Of a DNA stretch of 64,000 nt, positions 8,121-16,616 are shown piece by piece (positions within the stretch are counted from its first letter, which is position 1; each line of letters begins with the position of its first letter). The notes beneath the pieces are model-generated. The model worked only from the letters and a program-made list of their open reading frames with translations. It had not been told where the DNA came from and ran no database searches. Made by a program: the position numbers and the translations under genes. This DNA is from JAKAXS01 sp965279065 (GTDB taxonomy: Bacteria; Pseudomonadota; Alphaproteobacteria; Rhizobiales; Hyphomicrobiaceae), in NCBI GenBank assembly GCA_965279065.1, contig OZ257134.1, positions 3,038,001 to 3,102,000 on the forward strand, in the 5' to 3' direction.

Positions 8121-9044
8121 CTAAAGGACGGCTTTCAACGCGAGCAGATCACGCCAGGCGAGGCGCTTAGCGGCCGGCGTTCGCAACAAATAGGCCGGAT
8201 GTAACGTCGGCAGGATGCGTATCGGCCGGCCCCCGAATTCGCCCGTCTGCCAGCGGCCACGCAGCCGCATGATGCCTTCCGCAACGTTGAGAACGTGCTT
8301 CGCTGCCGCCCCTCCCAGCGGCACGAGGATGTCGGGCTCCACCAGCGCAATTTGACGATCGAGAAACGGCCGGCAGACAGTCGCCTCCTGCGGCGTCGGC
8401 GTGCGGTTACCCGGCGGTCGCCAATAGACGATGTTGGTGATGTGCACGTCAGCATCGCTGAGCCCGATCGAGGCCAGCATGCGATCGAGCAGCTTTCCGG
8501 CCGGTCCCACGAACGGCTTGCCCTCAAGATCCTCGTCGCGCCCGGGCGCCTCGCCGATCAGCATGACCTTTGCCCGCTCCGCGCCGCGGAAGAAACACAA
8601 GTTCTTTGCGGTCGCTTTCAGGCCGCAGCCGTCGAACGCCCGGAGCGCCGCCTCGAGTGACGCCAGCGACTGCGCGCTTGCCGCAGCAGTCCGGGCCGCG
8701 ATCTGCGACACGTCCGGCGGAGCCGAGGGAAAGCTGCGTGACGCAGGCGCCAGGGCCCGTGAAGCCGAAGCAGGCTGTGGCGCGGCGCCCGCGGGTCTCA
8801 TCACCGCCGGAGGCGGCGGCCGCGACGGGGCCGCACCCTGCGGCGCCACCGTGGCAGCCGCTGTCACGTCGCCTTGATCCGCCAGCCGCTCGCGCAGGAC
8901 TGCGCCCGGTGCCGAAGGCCCATGCTCCAGCCAGTCCGTCGGGCTCCCGGCAACGGCCTCGTCCACGCCCACCTCGCGATACCATGCAAGCAGGGCCGCC
9001 AAGGCGGCAGAGTCACGAATTGCGGTATCGTCGGCATCGAACAT
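8121..9044 (-). CDS. Family 4-like uracil-DNA glycosylase
   Basis: A 307-aa protein predicted to excise uracil from DNA. The catalytic region GEAPGRDEDLEGKPFVGPAG (about residue 165) and the C-terminal motif HPAYLLRTPAAKRLAW match family 4 uracil-DNA glycosylases. An N-terminal extension of about 130 residues is rich in Pro and Ala and is probably disordered. Of the four iron-sulfur ligands in classical family 4 enzymes, the one in the KCRPP motif is replaced: here the segment is YWRPPGNRTPTP. The N-terminal pair is also spaced C-x10-C instead of C-x2-C. Cluster binding is therefore doubtful. The gene diverges from the ETF-QO gene. Confidence 0.88.
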   Translation of the reverse strand: MFDADDTAIRDSAALAALLAWYREVGVDEAVAGSPTDWLEHGPSAPGAVLRERLADQGDVTAAATVAPQGAAPSRPPPPAVMRPAGAAPQPASASRALAPASRSFPSAPPDVSQIAARTAAASAQSLASLEAALRAFDGCGLKATAKNLCFFRGAERAKVMLIGEAPGRDEDLEGKPFVGPAGKLLDRMLASIGLSDADVHITNIVYWRPPGNRTPTPQEATVCRPFLDRQIALVEPDILVPLGGAAAKHVLNVAEGIMRLRGRWQTGEFGGRPIRILPTLHPAYLLRTPAAKRLAWRDLLALKAVL

Positions 9045-9193
9045 GATCCGATCCTACCCCGTTTCCCAGCCATTCCGAAAGGACGCGTGCGACGAGTGGC
9101 GCGGGACCCTGATCTTGACGTACGCGTTGATTGCGACCTAATCGCATGGACAAGCCGGGGCGGGCACACCGGCAGACAAAAGGATCGGGACGA

Positions 9194-10900
9194 ATGGCGG
9201 ATGAGGGCGCGGCGGGCGTCGTCGCAGACGAAGCAGATCTTCCGGCACGCGAGGCAATGGATTTCGATGTGGTGGTCGTGGGTGCGGGTCCCGCCGGCCT
9301 CGCCGCGGCCATCCGCCTGAAGCAATTGGCCAACGAAGCCGGCGAAGAGCTGTCTGTCGTCGTACTTGAGAAGGGCTCCGAGGTCGGCGCCCATATTCTG
9401 TCCGGCGCCGTCATCGACCCCATCGGCCTCAATCGGCTCATCCCGGATTGGAAAGACAAGGGTGCGCCGATCGTGACGCCCGTCACCGACGACCGCTTCT
9501 TCTACCTCGGGCCGTCGGGCGCGATCCGCCTCCCCAACATCTTCATGCCGCCGCTGATGAGCAATCACGGCAACTACATCGTCAGCCTCGGCGACGTCGT
9601 CCGCTGGCTCGGCGAGCAGGCCGCCGAACTTGGCGTTGAGATCTATCCCGGCTTTGCCGCCGCCGAGTATCTGACCGACGCCAACGGCGCCGTCATCGGC
9701 GTTGCGACCGGCGACATGGGCGTCGGCCGCGACGGCAAGCCCAACGACAATTTCGTGCGCGGCATGGAGTTGAAGGGCAAGTACACGCTGATCGCCGAAG
9801 GCGCACGCGGATCGCTGTCGAAGCAGCTGATCCGCCACTTCAAGCTCGACGCCGACTGCGACCCGCAGAAGTACGGCATCGGCCTCAAGGAATTGTGGGA
9901 AGTCAAGCCGGACAAGCACAAGCCCGGTCTGGTGCAGCACTCGTTCGGCTGGCCGCTCGACAATCGAACCGGCGGGGGAACATTCCTCTATCACTACGGC
10001 AACAACCTCGTCGCCGTCGGCTTCGTGCTGCACCTCAATTACCAGAACCCCTACCTGTCGCCCTACGACGAGTTCCAGCGCTTCAAGACCCACCCCGACA
10101 TCGCCCCCATCTTCGAGGGCGGCAAGCGCATCGCCTACGGCGCACGCGCGTTGACGGAGGGCGGCTGGCAGTCGATCCCGAAACTGACGTTCCCAGGTGG
10201 CGCGCTGCTCGGTTGCTCGGCCGGCTTCATGAATGTGCCGCGCATCAAGGGCAGCCATAACGCCATCATATCCGGCATCGAGGCCGCTGACGCCGCCTTC
10301 GCCGCCGTCAAGGCCGGCCGCGCCCATGACGAACTGACGGACTACGAAGCGGCCGTACGCAGCGGCGACATCGCGACGGACCTGCGCCGCGTGCGCAACG
10401 CCAAGCCGTTGTGGTCGCGCTTCGGCACCATCCTCGGCATCGCCCTCGGCGGCTTCGACATGTGGATGAACACGCTGATCAAGGGCGTCGGCCTCGGCTA
10501 CACTTTGCGCCACGGCAAGCCCGACTCCGCCACCTTGAAAAAGGCCAGGGACTGCAAGCCGATCGTCTACCCCAAGCCCGACGGTGTATTGACCTTCGAC
10601 AAGCTGACCAGCGTTTCGTTCTCCGCCACCAATCACGAGGAGGATCAGCCCGTTCACCTCAGGCTGGCGGATCCCAGCATTCCCATCCGCGTCAACCTGC
10701 CGGAGTGGGCCGAGCCGGCGCAGCGCTATTGCCCTGCGGCCGTTTATGAAGTCATTCGCGAGGCCAACGCCGAGCCGCGTTTCCAGATCAACGCGCAAAA
10801 CTGCGTGCACTGCAAGACGTGCGATATCAAGGATCCCAGTCAGAACATCAACTGGGTCTGTCCAGAAGGCGGAGGCGGCCCGAATTACGCCGGTATGTAG
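9194..10900 (+). CDS. Electron transfer flavoprotein-ubiquinone oxidoreductase
   Basis: A 568-aa membrane-associated flavoprotein that passes electrons from ETF, reduced by fatty-acid and amino-acid dehydrogenases, to ubiquinone. The FAD-binding motif is VVVVGAGPAGLAAAIRLK near residue 25. HILSGAVIDPIGLNRLIPDW and the GGWQSIPKLTFPGGALLGCS block are conserved in ETF-QO. The C-terminus carries the [4Fe-4S] ligands CVHCKTCDIKDP followed by a fourth Cys in NWVCPEGGGG. The ATG at 9194 follows AGGA and GGGA; an upstream ATG (9146) and TTG (9131) are in frame but less well placed. No etfAB genes are adjacent. Confidence 0.95.
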   Translation: MADEGAAGVVADEADLPAREAMDFDVVVVGAGPAGLAAAIRLKQLANEAGEELSVVVLEKGSEVGAHILSGAVIDPIGLNRLIPDWKDKGAPIVTPVTDDRFFYLGPSGAIRLPNIFMPPLMSNHGNYIVSLGDVVRWLGEQAAELGVEIYPGFAAAEYLTDANGAVIGVATGDMGVGRDGKPNDNFVRGMELKGKYTLIAEGARGSLSKQLIRHFKLDADCDPQKYGIGLKELWEVKPDKHKPGLVQHSFGWPLDNRTGGGTFLYHYGNNLVAVGFVLHLNYQNPYLSPYDEFQRFKTHPDIAPIFEGGKRIAYGARALTEGGWQSIPKLTFPGGALLGCSAGFMNVPRIKGSHNAIISGIEAADAAFAAVKAGRAHDELTDYEAAVRSGDIATDLRRVRNAKPLWSRFGTILGIALGGFDMWMNTLIKGVGLGYTLRHGKPDSATLKKARDCKPIVYPKPDGVLTFDKLTSVSFSATNHEEDQPVHLRLADPSIPIRVNLPEWAEPAQRYCPAAVYEVIREANAEPRFQINAQNCVHCKTCDIKDPSQNINWVCPEGGGGPNYAGM

Positions 10901-10970
10901 GCCTAAGCCACTGACATCTGAGCCGTTTGCCGCCATTGCCCGGCGCGATTGCCCCCGCGAACCTAAATTT

Positions 10971-11030
10971 GCGGTAACACTCGCCATTGGTCGGTGGTCA
11001 AGGTTGTAAGTTCTGCGCTAGTGTTACCGC
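10971..11030. repeat. 11-bp perfect inverted repeat upstream of the TPR gene
   Basis: GCGGTAACACT at 10971-10981 is repeated as its exact reverse complement AGTGTTACCGC at 11020-11030, with 38 nt between the arms. The element lies wholly in the 176-nt gap between the ETF-QO stop and the TPR-protein start. It could be a pair of protein-binding half-sites or the stem of a structured leader RNA. Confidence 0.75.
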
Positions 11031-11076
11031 ATCGCGGAATCGAACAGGGTCTTGAACCCTTTACAGGACGAGCTTG

Positions 11077-13353
11077 ATGCACGCCAAAGCTGCTCGCTGC
11101 GTTGCCCTTACCTCTACGTTGGCTTTTGGTTTTGCTGCGGTTCTTGCCATCGCGATGGGCCCCGCTCGGGCCGAAACGCCGGAACCCGAGTCCACGGATT
11201 CTGAGCGGCTGCAAACGCATTCGCTGGTCGGCAGCTACTTGGCCGGCCGCCTCGCCCGCAGCATGAACGACAGCGAAAGCGCCGCGGTCTTCTATCGCGA
11301 CGCGCTGGCGCGTGATCCCGGCAATGGCGTGCTGCTGGAACAGGCCCTGTTGATGGAACTGTCCGCCGGCAAGTACGAACGCGCCATCGAACTGTCGCGC
11401 ACGCTGGTCGCGATCGAGCCGACGCACCGCATTGCCCATCTGCTGCTCGGCCTCGAGGCGTTCAACGAAAAGTCCTATAAGGCGGCCGAAACCCATTTCC
11501 GCGGTGCCGCCACCAATCCGCTCGGACAGCTGACCGGCGCCATCGCCATCGGCTGGCTGAAGGTCGCCGAAGGAGACATCAATTCCGCGACCCAAATGGC
11601 CGACGTCGCCAAGCAGGCAGACTGGGCCCAGAATTACGTCCGCTACCAGCGCGCCTTGATGTACGACGTCGGCGGCAAGCGCCAGGAGGCGCGCACGGCC
11701 TATCAGAGCGTGTTCAAGCAGGACAACAAGGCCCTGCGGCCGACCACAGCCTACGTCGCCCATTTGGCGCAAGCCGGCGACGTCAAGCAGGCCCGCGCCG
11801 TCATGAAGGAATACCTCGACAAGGTGCAGGGCGACCCGCACCCGCTCGCCGCCGACCTCAACACGAGACTGCAGAGCGGCAGCAAGGTCGATCTGGTGAT
11901 CTCCACTCCAGCCGAGGGCTTGGCCGAGGTCTTCTATGGCCTGGGTGAAGCCCTCGCCAGTGAAGGCGGCGTACCGCTCGGCGTCGCCTATCTGCAGATG
12001 GCGCTCTTTGTGAAGCCTGACCACGAACTCGCCCTCGTCGCCCTGGCCGGCGCGGAAGAGGCGCAGAAGCGCTACGAGTCCGCGATCGCCACCTACGACA
12101 AGATCTCCAAGACCAGCCCGCTGGCATCCGCCGTCGGCATTCGCAAGGCGTTCGATCTCAACTCGCTCGACAAGGTCGACGAAGCCCGCAGCACCCTCGT
12201 CGCCCTTCTCGATACCAAAGTCGAAGGCGGCGACAAGCCGGCGACGACCCCGTTGCCCACCCCCGCTCCCGCCGCCGAAGTCGCAGTGGATCCGGCAGCC
12301 ATTGCGGCCGCCTCTCCCGACGCGGCTGCCCAGCAGGCAGCACCGGCAGCTGCATCCAGCGAGGCCCCGACCGACGAGACGCCCTTGCGCCTCGGCGTCA
12401 AGGACGAGCGCGTGCTCAAGCTCCAGGATGCCTTGACCAAGCTCGGCTATGACATCGGCACCGCCGACGGCGCCTTTGGCGATAAGACCCGCAAGGCCGT
12501 CATGCAGTTCCAGCGCGAGAAGAAGCTGAGGCCTGATGGCCTCGTCGGTCCGGAAACCTACGGGCTCATTCTCGGAGTCGAGCCGGGCGCCGTGAGCGTG
12601 GAGGTCGTCGCCCCCCCGCCCGCTGCAATACCCGCATCCGCCAAGCCGAAAATTTCGCGCAACGATGCCCTGCAACTGCAAGTGTTGGATGCACTGGGCA
12701 GCATCATGCGCGCCCGCAAGCTCTACGAGGAAGCCGCCGGCTACTATGACAAGGCCATCGCGCTGATCCCCAATCCTGGCCCGCAGCATTGGGCCTACTT
12801 CTATGCCCGCGGCACCTGCTATGAGCGCCTGAAGAACTGGCCGGCTGCCGAGAAAGATCTGCAGAAAGCATTGGCCCTCGTACCCGACCAGCCGCTGGTG
12901 CTGAACTACCTCGGCTATTCCTGGATCGACCAGGGCATCAATCTGAAGCAGGGCACAGAACTCATCGAGCAGGCCGTCGCCTTGAAGCCGGACGACGGCT
13001 ACATCGTCGACAGCCTTGGCTGGGCCCACTTCAGGCAGGGTAACTTCACCGACGCCGTCAGCTATCTCGAACGCGCCGTCGAGCTGAAGCCGGACGATCC
13101 TGTGCTCAACGATCATCTGGGTGACGCGCTTTGGCGCGTCGGTCGTCATCGCGAGGCCCGTTTCCAGTGGGACCAGTCGCTCACGCTGAAGCCGGAGCCC
13201 GAGGACGCCGAGAAGACCAAGAAGAAGATCACTGAAGGCCTGGCGGCACTTCCTCCGCCCGTCGATGACGTCAAGACCAGGACGTCGTCGACCGAGCAGC
13301 CAAAGCGGCGCAGCGAGAACAAGACCGGGCCGCAGCCGCGGCGCGTACAGTAG
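11077..13353 (+). CDS. Exported TPR protein with an internal peptidoglycan-binding domain
   Basis: A 758-aa protein with a signal peptide (hydrophobic core FAAVLAIAMGPARA, cleavage near residue 32). Residues about 40-385 form an array of tetratricopeptide-like helical repeats. A Pro/Ala linker of about 50 residues leads into a peptidoglycan-binding type 1 domain at about 438-502 (LQDALTKLGYDIGTADGAFG, then AVMQFQREKKLRPDGLVGPE). A second linker precedes further clear TPR units (YDKAIALIPNP, YLERAVELKPDDPVLNDHLG). The ATG at 11077 has AGGA 8 nt upstream. TPR proteins upstream of ispE are common in Hyphomicrobiales; the embedded wall-binding domain is the odd feature. It may tether a periplasmic scaffold to peptidoglycan. 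Confidence 0.85.
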   Translation: MHAKAARCVALTSTLAFGFAAVLAIAMGPARAETPEPESTDSERLQTHSLVGSYLAGRLARSMNDSESAAVFYRDALARDPGNGVLLEQALLMELSAGKYERAIELSRTLVAIEPTHRIAHLLLGLEAFNEKSYKAAETHFRGAATNPLGQLTGAIAIGWLKVAEGDINSATQMADVAKQADWAQNYVRYQRALMYDVGGKRQEARTAYQSVFKQDNKALRPTTAYVAHLAQAGDVKQARAVMKEYLDKVQGDPHPLAADLNTRLQSGSKVDLVISTPAEGLAEVFYGLGEALASEGGVPLGVAYLQMALFVKPDHELALVALAGAEEAQKRYESAIATYDKISKTSPLASAVGIRKAFDLNSLDKVDEARSTLVALLDTKVEGGDKPATTPLPTPAPAAEVAVDPAAIAAASPDAAAQQAAPAAASSEAPTDETPLRLGVKDERVLKLQDALTKLGYDIGTADGAFGDKTRKAVMQFQREKKLRPDGLVGPETYGLILGVEPGAVSVEVVAPPPAAIPASAKPKISRNDALQLQVLDALGSIMRARKLYEEAAGYYDKAIALIPNPGPQHWAYFYARGTCYERLKNWPAAEKDLQKALALVPDQPLVLNYLGYSWIDQGINLKQGTELIEQAVALKPDDGYIVDSLGWAHFRQGNFTDAVSYLERAVELKPDDPVLNDHLGDALWRVGRHREARFQWDQSLTLKPEPEDAEKTKKKITEGLAALPPPVDDVKTRTSSTEQPKRRSENKTGPQPRRVQ

Positions 13354-13374
13354 GACGAGGCGTTTCGGCGTGCC

Positions 13375-14232
13375 GTGTTGATCGAAGAACTGGCGCGCGC
13401 CAAGGTCAATCTGACACTTCAGGTTCTGGGCCGCCGGCCCGACGGCTATCACGCGCTCGCCAGCGTGGTCGCCTTCGCATCGGCCGCCGACCTCGTGACG
13501 CTCGATCCCAGCCGCGCGCCGGCGATTGACATCGTCGGCCCATTTGCGCGTCAACTCGCCAGCGAATACCTCATCTCTCACACCCTGAACGCGCTGCAAC
13601 GTCGGCATCCCGATCTGCTGCTCGGCGCCGTCCGGCTCGAAAAGCGCCTTCCCGTCGCATCCGGCATTGGCGGCGGATCAGCGGACGCCGCTGCCGTCTT
13701 GCGCGCGGTTCGGCGCGCCAATCCCGAACGCGAGGCCGAAGTCGACTGGCACGGCATCGCCGCGTCCCTCGGCGCCGATGTCCCCGTCTGCCTGGCCAAC
13801 CAGCTCTCGTTCATGACCGGCATCGGCGACGAGATCCATCCCATGCCCGCGCTTGCCGAACCGCTCGCAGCCGTCCTGGTCAATCCTCAGATATCCGTTC
13901 CCTCCGACAAGACCGCGCAGGTTTTCCGCACCCTCAGGGCGCCAGCTCTGACGAGTATGCTGCCGCCACAGCCGCCGGGAATTGCCAATGCCTCCGGCGC
14001 GGTAGGCTTGATCGCTCATACCGGCAACGATCTCGAAGCACCGGCTGAGGCCGTGATGCCCGCTATCGCCGAGGTGCTGGCCGCCTTGCGCGCTTCCCCC
14101 GGCTGCCGTATCGCCCGCATGTCCGGCGCCGGCCCGACGTGCTTCGCCATCGTCCCCGACGCGGACCGAGCCGCAGCCGTCCTACGTGCCGGCCACCCCG
14201 ACTGGTGGATCGAGGCCGTCACACTCAGCTAA
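13375..14232 (+). CDS. ispE: 4-diphosphocytidyl-2-C-methyl-D-erythritol kinase
   Basis: A 285-aa GHMP-superfamily kinase that phosphorylates CDP-ME in the MEP isoprenoid pathway. The N-terminus ARAKVNLTLQVLGRRPDGYH, the ATP-binding loop LPVASGIGGGSADAAAVLRA and the C-terminal ARMSGAGPTCFAIV are diagnostic. Translation is taken from the GTG at 13375, since the family begins with exactly this segment and no ATG is available. It lies 21 nt after the TPR gene and is probably co-transcribed with it. The 3' end converges on the ATP synthase operon terminators. Confidence 0.95.
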   Translation: MLIEELARAKVNLTLQVLGRRPDGYHALASVVAFASAADLVTLDPSRAPAIDIVGPFARQLASEYLISHTLNALQRRHPDLLLGAVRLEKRLPVASGIGGGSADAAAVLRAVRRANPEREAEVDWHGIAASLGADVPVCLANQLSFMTGIGDEIHPMPALAEPLAAVLVNPQISVPSDKTAQVFRTLRAPALTSMLPPQPPGIANASGAVGLIAHTGNDLEAPAEAVMPAIAEVLAALRASPGCRIARMSGAGPTCFAIVPDADRAAAVLRAGHPDWWIEAVTLS

Positions 14233-14258
14233 AAAACGGGGGCTCGAGCTGTCCCCCG
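14231..14258 (-). terminator. Rho-independent terminator (distal) of the F0 operon
   Basis: Read leftward, a CGGGGG/CCCCCG stem (14237-14242 with 14253-14258, ten-base loop) is followed directly by six T residues (14231-14236, AAAAAA on the + strand). It overlaps the ispE stop codon and would back up the proximal terminator. Confidence 0.7.
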
Positions 14259-14297
14259 AACGGCGCACGAGGCCGTGGCCCGACAGCGTGCTCACAC

Positions 14298-14331
14298 AAA
14301 AAACTGGGCCCGCCGGTCAGGCGAGCCCAGT
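14298..14331 (-). terminator. Rho-independent terminator (proximal) of the F0 operon
   Basis: A long GC-rich stem, ACTGGGC pairing with GCCCAGT plus an inner CGC/GCG, spans 14303-14331. On the leftward transcript it is followed by TTTTTT (14298-14303). It lies about 35 nt after the atpF stop codon. Confidence 0.8.
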
Positions 14332-14365
14332 CGAATTCAATGTCTATGCCAGCCAGCGCGAAACG

Positions 14366-14866
14366 CTAGTTCAGCTTGCCCTTGAGGTCTTTGATGCTCG
14401 TCTCGATCAGCCCTTTGGCGATATTGCCGGAGACGCGTTCCTTCAGGATCGTCTCGGCGGCACCAACGGCGGCTTCCACCGCGCTGGCCCGCACTTCGCT
14501 CACGGCCTGAGCTTCGGCGCGTGCGATCTTCTCCTCCGCCAGCTTGGTGCGGCGGGCGAGGTTTTCGGACAGCGACTTCTTCGTCTCCGCGGCCAGGGCC
14601 TCGGCCTCGTGCCTTGCCTGCTCGACAATCACCTTGGCGTCTTCCTCGGCCTCGCGCGCCTTGCGCTGGTAGTCGGCGAGCAGTTGCTGCGCCTCTTCGC
14701 GAAGACGACGGGCCTCATCAAGCTCGGTCTTGATTTCATCGGCGCGCTTGTCGAGCGCCTTGGCGATCAGCGCGGGCACGCGCAGGTAGAACACGATGCC
14801 CATGAAGATCAGGAACGTAACGAGGACCCAGAATTCGGCCGTGCCGGGATCTAACATATGCGCCAT
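14366..14866 (-). CDS. atpF: F0F1 ATP synthase subunit b
   Basis: A 166-aa peripheral-stalk subunit. A single membrane segment (FWVLVTFLIFMGIVFYL) near the N-terminus is followed by a long charged helix (ALDKRADEIKTELDEARRL and onward) that forms the stator coiled coil. The ATG at 14866 has GAGGG upstream and lies 10 nt after the b' stop; the longer frame to 14899 would overlap b'. It is the last gene of the leftward F0 operon, followed by two terminators. The F1 genes are not in the window, consistent with the split atp operons of Alphaproteobacteria. Confidence 0.95.
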   Translation of the reverse strand: MAHMLDPGTAEFWVLVTFLIFMGIVFYLRVPALIAKALDKRADEIKTELDEARRLREEAQQLLADYQRKAREAEEDAKVIVEQARHEAEALAAETKKSLSENLARRTKLAEEKIARAEAQAVSEVRASAVEAAVGAAETILKERVSGNIAKGLIETSIKDLKGKLN

Positions 14867-14876
14867 CGGCTTGCCC

Positions 14877-15428
14877 TCACTTGCCAGCGGCGGCAGCAAC
14901 CGCGCGCTTGGCTTCGTCTACGGTAACGTTCTGGCCCGACAGCGCGCTAGCGAGTGCGGCGGCCGTGTCGGCTGCGATATCGCTGACGGACTGCATGGCC
15001 TTGGATTTGGTGGCTGTGATGCTGTTTTCCGCATCAGCCAGCTTGGCATTCAAGGCGGCATCGAGCTTCTTGCGTTCGGCGTCGACTTCGGCACCGAGCC
15101 TCGTCTGCGTTTCCTTGGCGATCGCGCCGGCATTGCTGCGGGCATCCGCCAGGGCCTTCTCGTAGCCCTTTAGCGCCTTGTCCGTCTCATCCTTGAGGCG
15201 TTCGGCAGACTCCAGATCGCGCTTGATGCGATCCTTGCGCTCGTCGATCACCTCGCCGATGCGCGGCAGGACCATGCGCGACAGCAGCAGGTAGAGGGCC
15301 GCGAACGTGATGGCGAGCCAGATCAGCTGCGGAGAAAAATCCGCAGGGTTCAGCGGCGGGAAGACCTTTGCGTGGCCCGCGTCGTGCGGCACCTCGGTCC
15401 CTGACGTCGTTGCTGTCTCGGCAGCCAT
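14877..15428 (-). CDS. atpG: F0F1 ATP synthase subunit b' (second stator b-type subunit)
   Basis: A 183-aa subunit with an extra N-terminal soluble segment (about 30 residues ending VFPPLNPADF), one membrane helix (LIWLAITFAALYLLLSRMV) and a charged alpha-helical tail rich in Ala, Lys and Glu. Bacteria with b and b' use a heterodimeric stalk, as in phototrophs and most Alphaproteobacteria. The ATG at 15428 is preferred; a GTG at 15440 is in frame. It sits between atpE and atpF, about 110 nt from atpE, so the symbol atpG or atpF' applies. Confidence 0.93.
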   Translation of the reverse strand: MAAETATTSGTEVPHDAGHAKVFPPLNPADFSPQLIWLAITFAALYLLLSRMVLPRIGEVIDERKDRIKRDLESAERLKDETDKALKGYEKALADARSNAGAIAKETQTRLGAEVDAERKKLDAALNAKLADAENSITATKSKAMQSVSDIAADTAAALASALSGQNVTVDEAKRAVAAAAGK

Positions 15429-15541
15429 TTGTTCGTCCACTCAGCTATGAAAGGTCACCCCGACAGGGGGTCCGACTGAACAAAGCGAGGGAGCGGCCGA
15501 TGGCCTGCTCCCTGCACTTGTCTCGATACGCTCGCCTGATA

Positions 15542-15766
15542 TCAGGTGAAGAGCAGCAGGAAGGCGATGAGCAGGGCGAAGATGCCCAGAGCTTCGGTCA
15601 CAGCGAAGCCGAAGATCAGGCGGCCGAACTGGCCGTCAGCTGCCGACGGATTGCGCAGTGCGCCCTGCAGGAACTGGCCGAACAGGTTGCCGACGCCGAT
15701 GGCGGCAGCGCCGGTGCCGATGGCGGCCAGGCCGGCACCGATGAGCTTTGCGGAAGCGGGATCCAT
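15542..15766 (-). CDS. atpE: F0F1 ATP synthase subunit c
   Basis: This 74-aa proteolipid forms the rotary c ring. Two membrane helices are joined by the conserved polar loop RNPSA (Arg38-Asn39-Pro40). The ion-binding acidic residue is Glu58 in AVTEALGIFALLIAFLLLF. No extra carboxylate or Gln/Ser sodium motif is visible, so protons are the likely coupling ion. A strong ribosome binding site (GAGGAGA) precedes the ATG, in keeping with the high copy number of this subunit. Confidence 0.97.
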   Translation of the reverse strand: MDPASAKLIGAGLAAIGTGAAAIGVGNLFGQFLQGALRNPSAADGQFGRLIFGFAVTEALGIFALLIAFLLLFT

Positions 15767-15821
15767 TGAAACGTCTCCTCTTGGATGGATTGGTGTGTTC
15801 GGTTGAAAGAGTTGCCGTACC

Positions 15822-16601
15822 CTAATGGCCAGGATGCAGCGCGTCGTTGAGATACATGCAGGTCAGCATCGTGAAGACGTAGGCCTGCAGGAAGGCGACC
15901 AGGAATTCCAGTGCGGTCAGCGCGACCGCTCCGGCGAGCGGCAACGGCGACAGCGCCTGCGTGGCGATCGAGCCGGTTCCGAGCAGCATGATGATGAAGC
16001 CGGCGAACACCTTCAGCGTGATGTGGCCGGCCAGCATGTTGGCGAACAGACGCACCGCGTGGCTGATGGGGCGCGACAGGAACGAGATCACCTCGATCAT
16101 CGTCACCAGCGGCAAAACGTAGATCGGAACGCCGGACGGCACGAACAGCTTGAGGAAGCCCAGGCCGTTCTTGGCAAATCCAACCAGCAGCACAATCGTG
16201 AAGACCATGACCGCAAGTGCCGCCGTCACTGCCACGTGGCTCGTCACCGTAAAGAAGCCCGGCACCATGCCCAGCATATTGACGGTGAAGATGAACATGA
16301 AGATCGTGAACACGAGCGGGAAGAACTTCATCCCCTGCTCGCCCATGGATTCGCGCACCATGTTGGCGATGAATTCGTAGGCCGTTTCCGCCAGCGACTG
16401 CACCCGCGTCGGCACCAGCGAGCGACCATTGATGGCGTACAGCAGGAAACCGACAATCAGCGCCGCGGCGACGACCATGAAGAGCGACGAGTTCGTGAAC
16501 GACGCGTCGTAGCCGAACAGATCAATATGCCAGAGGCGTTTGATCTCGAACTGATGAATTGGATCTGGCATTCCAGATCCGGAGTGAGCGCCGTCGGCCA
16601 C
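15822..16601 (-). CDS. atpB: F0F1 ATP synthase subunit a
   Basis: A 259-aa integral membrane subunit that forms the proton half-channels. The essential arginine lies in SHAVRLFANMLAGH, and the FLQAYVFTMLTCMYLNDAL ending is typical. About six hydrophobic segments are visible. The GTG at 16601 is chosen because GAGGGG lies 8 nt upstream; an ATG at 16571 (MPDPIHQFEIKRLW) is in frame but has a weaker site. It starts 15 nt after atpI. Confidence 0.96.
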   Translation of the reverse strand: MADGAHSGSGMPDPIHQFEIKRLWHIDLFGYDASFTNSSLFMVVAAALIVGFLLYAINGRSLVPTRVQSLAETAYEFIANMVRESMGEQGMKFFPLVFTIFMFIFTVNMLGMVPGFFTVTSHVAVTAALAVMVFTIVLLVGFAKNGLGFLKLFVPSGVPIYVLPLVTMIEVISFLSRPISHAVRLFANMLAGHITLKVFAGFIIMLLGTGSIATQALSPLPLAGAVALTALEFLVAFLQAYVFTMLTCMYLNDALHPGH

Positions 16602-16616
16602 GATTTCCCCTCAACC

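Noticed and set aside
8864..13608. Very long open frames antisense to the ETF-QO and TPR genes (over 700 and 880 codons)
   Set aside because: They mirror the codon structure of the real genes in high-GC DNA, lack recognisable domains and have no ribosome binding sites; the sense products have clear motifs.
14300..14340. Terminator for ispE on the + strand
   Set aside because: Neither hairpin is followed by a T run in the rightward direction; both have T6 only on the leftward strand.
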